Of a stretch of 7,075 bases of DNA, positions 6,303 to 7,075 are shown one piece after another. The notes under the pieces are model-generated. The model was not told the DNA's origin and did not search any database. It saw nothing but the letters and a program-made list of their open reading frames with translations. The stretch comes from Pseudomonadota bacterium (lineage in GTDB: Bacteria; Pseudomonadota; Alphaproteobacteria; Rhizobiales; Xanthobacteraceae). The position numbers were made by a program, and so were the translations under genes. Within the stretch, counting starts at the first letter, position 1; every line of letters starts with the position of its first letter. The stretch covers positions 1 through 7,075 of the forward strand of contig JAEZBA010000139.1 of the NCBI GenBank assembly GCA_023430245.1, given 5' to 3'.

Positions 6303-6330
6303 TTGATTTTTGCGGAAAATGTGCTATAGT
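6303..6330 (+). promoter_or_regulatory. Strong sigma-70-type promoter, extended -10
   Basis: TTGATT (6303-6308), a 16-nt spacer, then TGC-TATAGT (6322-6330), an extended -10 with five of six -10 consensus bases. The start point should be near 6336-6338. It drives the short unit that ends at the terminator at 6360-6403 and, if transcripts read through, carD. The inverted repeat CACATT (6299-6304) and AATGTG (6318-6323) overlaps the -35 and ends just before the -10, a suitable place for a repressor or activator site. Confidence 0.75.
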
Positions 6331-6336
6331 CACGGA

Positions 6337-6403
6337 ATTGGAACGCCTTAACCGGAACGAAGCTCCCCCTTTTACCATTCACGTCCGGGGGAGCTTATTT
6401 TTT
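6337..6403 (+). ncRNA. Candidate small RNA or attenuated leader of carD (about 67 nt)
   Basis: A well-formed promoter and a well-formed Rho-independent terminator lie so close that they define a transcript of about 67 nt. I find no open frame of useful length with a ribosome binding site within it. The 5' half contains GGAACG twice (6340-6345 and 6354-6359); the terminator loop is 17 nt and pyrimidine-rich at its 5' side (TTTTACC). It is either an independent small RNA or the 5' leader of carD controlled by read-through. No known RNA family is recognised. Start and end are predicted, not measured. Confidence 0.55.
6360..6403 (+). terminator. Rho-independent terminator between fdxA and carD
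   Basis: A perfect 10-bp stem, AAGCTCCCCC (6360-6369) with GGGGGAGCTT (6387-6396), encloses a 17-nt loop and is followed by A and six T (6398-6403). This is the best terminator in the window. It may end fdxA-operon transcripts and those from the promoter at 6303-6330. It lies 57 nt before the upstream GTG start of carD. Confidence 0.85.
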
Positions 6404-6430
6404 CGGATCCGTTCCAGAGGAGCCGCTCCA

Positions 6431-6460
6431 GAGAGGGCGTGGAAACCCCACGCGCGTACC
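6431..6460 (+). promoter_or_regulatory. Ribosome binding site bridged by a hairpin to the carD GTG start
   Basis: GAGAGG (6431-6436) lies 24 nt before the GTG at 6461, too far for normal initiation. A perfect 6-bp hairpin fills the gap: GCGTGG (6437-6442) with CCACGC (6448-6453), loop AAACC. When folded, only 7 nt (6454-6460) separate the hairpin from the GTG, an ideal effective spacing. The arrangement is seen; its use is inferred. It is the main argument, with codon composition, for the upstream start. Confidence 0.45.
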
Positions 6461-7075
6461 GTGCCCGATAAATCCCGTTCGAAATCGTCGTCTCAAAAGC
6501 TGAAATCTCAGAAGTCGGCGGCCGCGAAGCCGTCGAAGTCGAAGAAAGCGCCCAGCGGCACCGCCCGCCGGGCCAACACGCCCTCCGCCCCGACGAGGCG
6601 GAACTCGCAAGGCTCCCGGCTTGCTGGCCGTGGAGCTCCCGTGGCCAAAGCAGCGCCCAGCCGCCCCAATCCGGCTGGCGAAGGAGCACCCTCTGGAATG
6701 ACTGTCAATAAGAAGACGACGCAGCGTCAAGGCTTCAAGACCACTGAATTCATCGTCTATCCGGCCCATGGCGTGGGCCAGATCCTGGCGATCGAAGAGC
6801 AGGAGGTTGCCGGCGCCAAGCTCGAGCTCTTCGTCATCAACTTCGTCAAGGATAAGATGACGCTGCGGGTTCCGACCGCGAAAATCGCGTCGGTCGGCAT
6901 GCGCAAATTGTCCGAGCCGGCGATGGTCAAGCGCGCGCTGGAGACCCTGAAGGGCCGCGCCCGCGTCAAGCGCACCATGTGGTCGCGTCGCGCCCAGGAA
7001 TACGAGGTCAAGATCAATTCCGGCGACATCGTCGCCATCGCCGAGGTGGTGCGCGACCTGTACCGCTCGGAGCAG
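6461..7075 (+). CDS. carD: CarD/CdnL-family transcription regulator, 3' end outside the window
   Basis: CarD proteins bind the RNA polymerase beta subunit and stabilise open promoter complexes, notably at rRNA promoters. The recognisable part begins MTVNKKTTQRQGFKTTEF at the ATG 6698, with FIVYPAHGVGQI of the polymerase-interacting domain, then a helical DNA-contacting part with TMWSRRAQEYE; the Trp (W95 from that ATG) corresponds to the wedge Trp that contacts the upstream edge of the -10 bubble in CarD homologues. The frame is open upstream to a GTG at 6461, adding 79 residues rich in Lys, Ser and Ala, then Arg, Pro and Gly. GC is highest in the third codon position of this frame (about 70 percent by hand count), which favours coding. 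The ATG at 6698 has AAGGAG 11 nt upstream and remains a serious alternative. The frame is still open at the window end. Family 0.97, upstream start about 0.55. Confidence 0.9.
   Translation, partial: MPDKSRSKSSSQKLKSQKSAAAKPSKSKKAPSGTARRANTPSAPTRRNSQGSRLAGRGAPVAKAAPSRPNPAGEGAPSGMTVNKKTTQRQGFKTTEFIVYPAHGVGQILAIEEQEVAGAKLELFVINFVKDKMTLRVPTAKIASVGMRKLSEPAMVKRALETLKGRARVKRTMWSRRAQEYEVKINSGDIVAIAEVVRDLYRSEQ
6681..6700 (+). promoter_or_regulatory. Alternative carD ribosome binding site and ATG start
   Basis: AAGGAG (6681-6686) is followed after 11 nt by ATG (6698-6700), which begins the part of CarD with clear homology. The spacing is slightly long but usable. This gives the compact CarD form without the basic extension; both starts could be used. 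Confidence 0.5.

Overview
The window looks like chromosomal DNA of a GC-rich alphaproteobacterium, most likely Hyphomicrobiales, family Nitrobacteraceae (the Bradyrhizobium / Rhodopseudomonas / Nitrobacter / Afipia group). Three things point there: the protein sequences (L28, a SUV3-like helicase, a 7Fe ferredoxin and a CarD protein of clear alphaproteobacterial type), high GC at third codon positions, and a short palindrome at about 249-283 whose translated frames give the peptides MAGTSPA and AGLVPAI. From memory, these are typical of the dispersed palindromic repeat of that family. No mobile element, phage gene, CRISPR array, tRNA or rRNA is visible.

Layout. (1) 1-162 is the 3' end of a plus-strand gene resembling an esterase-like/phytase-like protein. 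(2) 163-304 is a convergent intergenic gap with the palindromic repeat, which probably also ends rpmB transcription. (3) 305-595 is rpmB (ribosomal protein L28) on the minus strand, with a good sigma-70 promoter at 673-701. (4) 852-1691 is a secreted DUF3108-family protein on the plus strand. (5) 1692-2073 is a relatively AT-rich gap with no convincing gene. (6) 2074-5409 is a large SUV3-like DExH RNA helicase with a long acidic-then-basic disordered tail. (7) 5425-5784 is an S4-domain (HslR-like) RNA-binding protein, 15 nt after the helicase stop and in the same frame. (8) 5879-6214 is fdxA, a 7Fe ferredoxin. (9) 6303-6404 is a compact promoter plus Rho-independent terminator unit: a candidate small RNA, or an attenuated leader of the next gene. 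(10) 6461 to the window end is a CarD/CdnL-family transcription regulator, incomplete at its 3' end and probably carrying a basic N-terminal extension.

How the genes may work together. The block helicase - S4 protein - ferredoxin - CarD mixes RNA remodelling, ribosome-associated RNA binding, electron transfer and control of RNA polymerase at promoters. The order seems familiar from alphaproteobacterial genomes, but that is recollection and was not checked here. The helicase and S4 protein are very probably cotranscribed and perhaps translationally coupled. fdxA could be read from the same transcript or from its own poorly defined promoter. carD most likely has its own strong promoter, with a terminator inside the leader.

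Most worth a second look are the promoter-terminator unit before carD, the hairpin that would bring a ribosome binding site next to an upstream GTG start of carD, and the helicase/S4 junction where a single UAA separates two genes in one frame. These are ordinary core-genome genes. I see no sign of a new defence or mobile system, and the novelty lies in the regulatory sequence between the genes.
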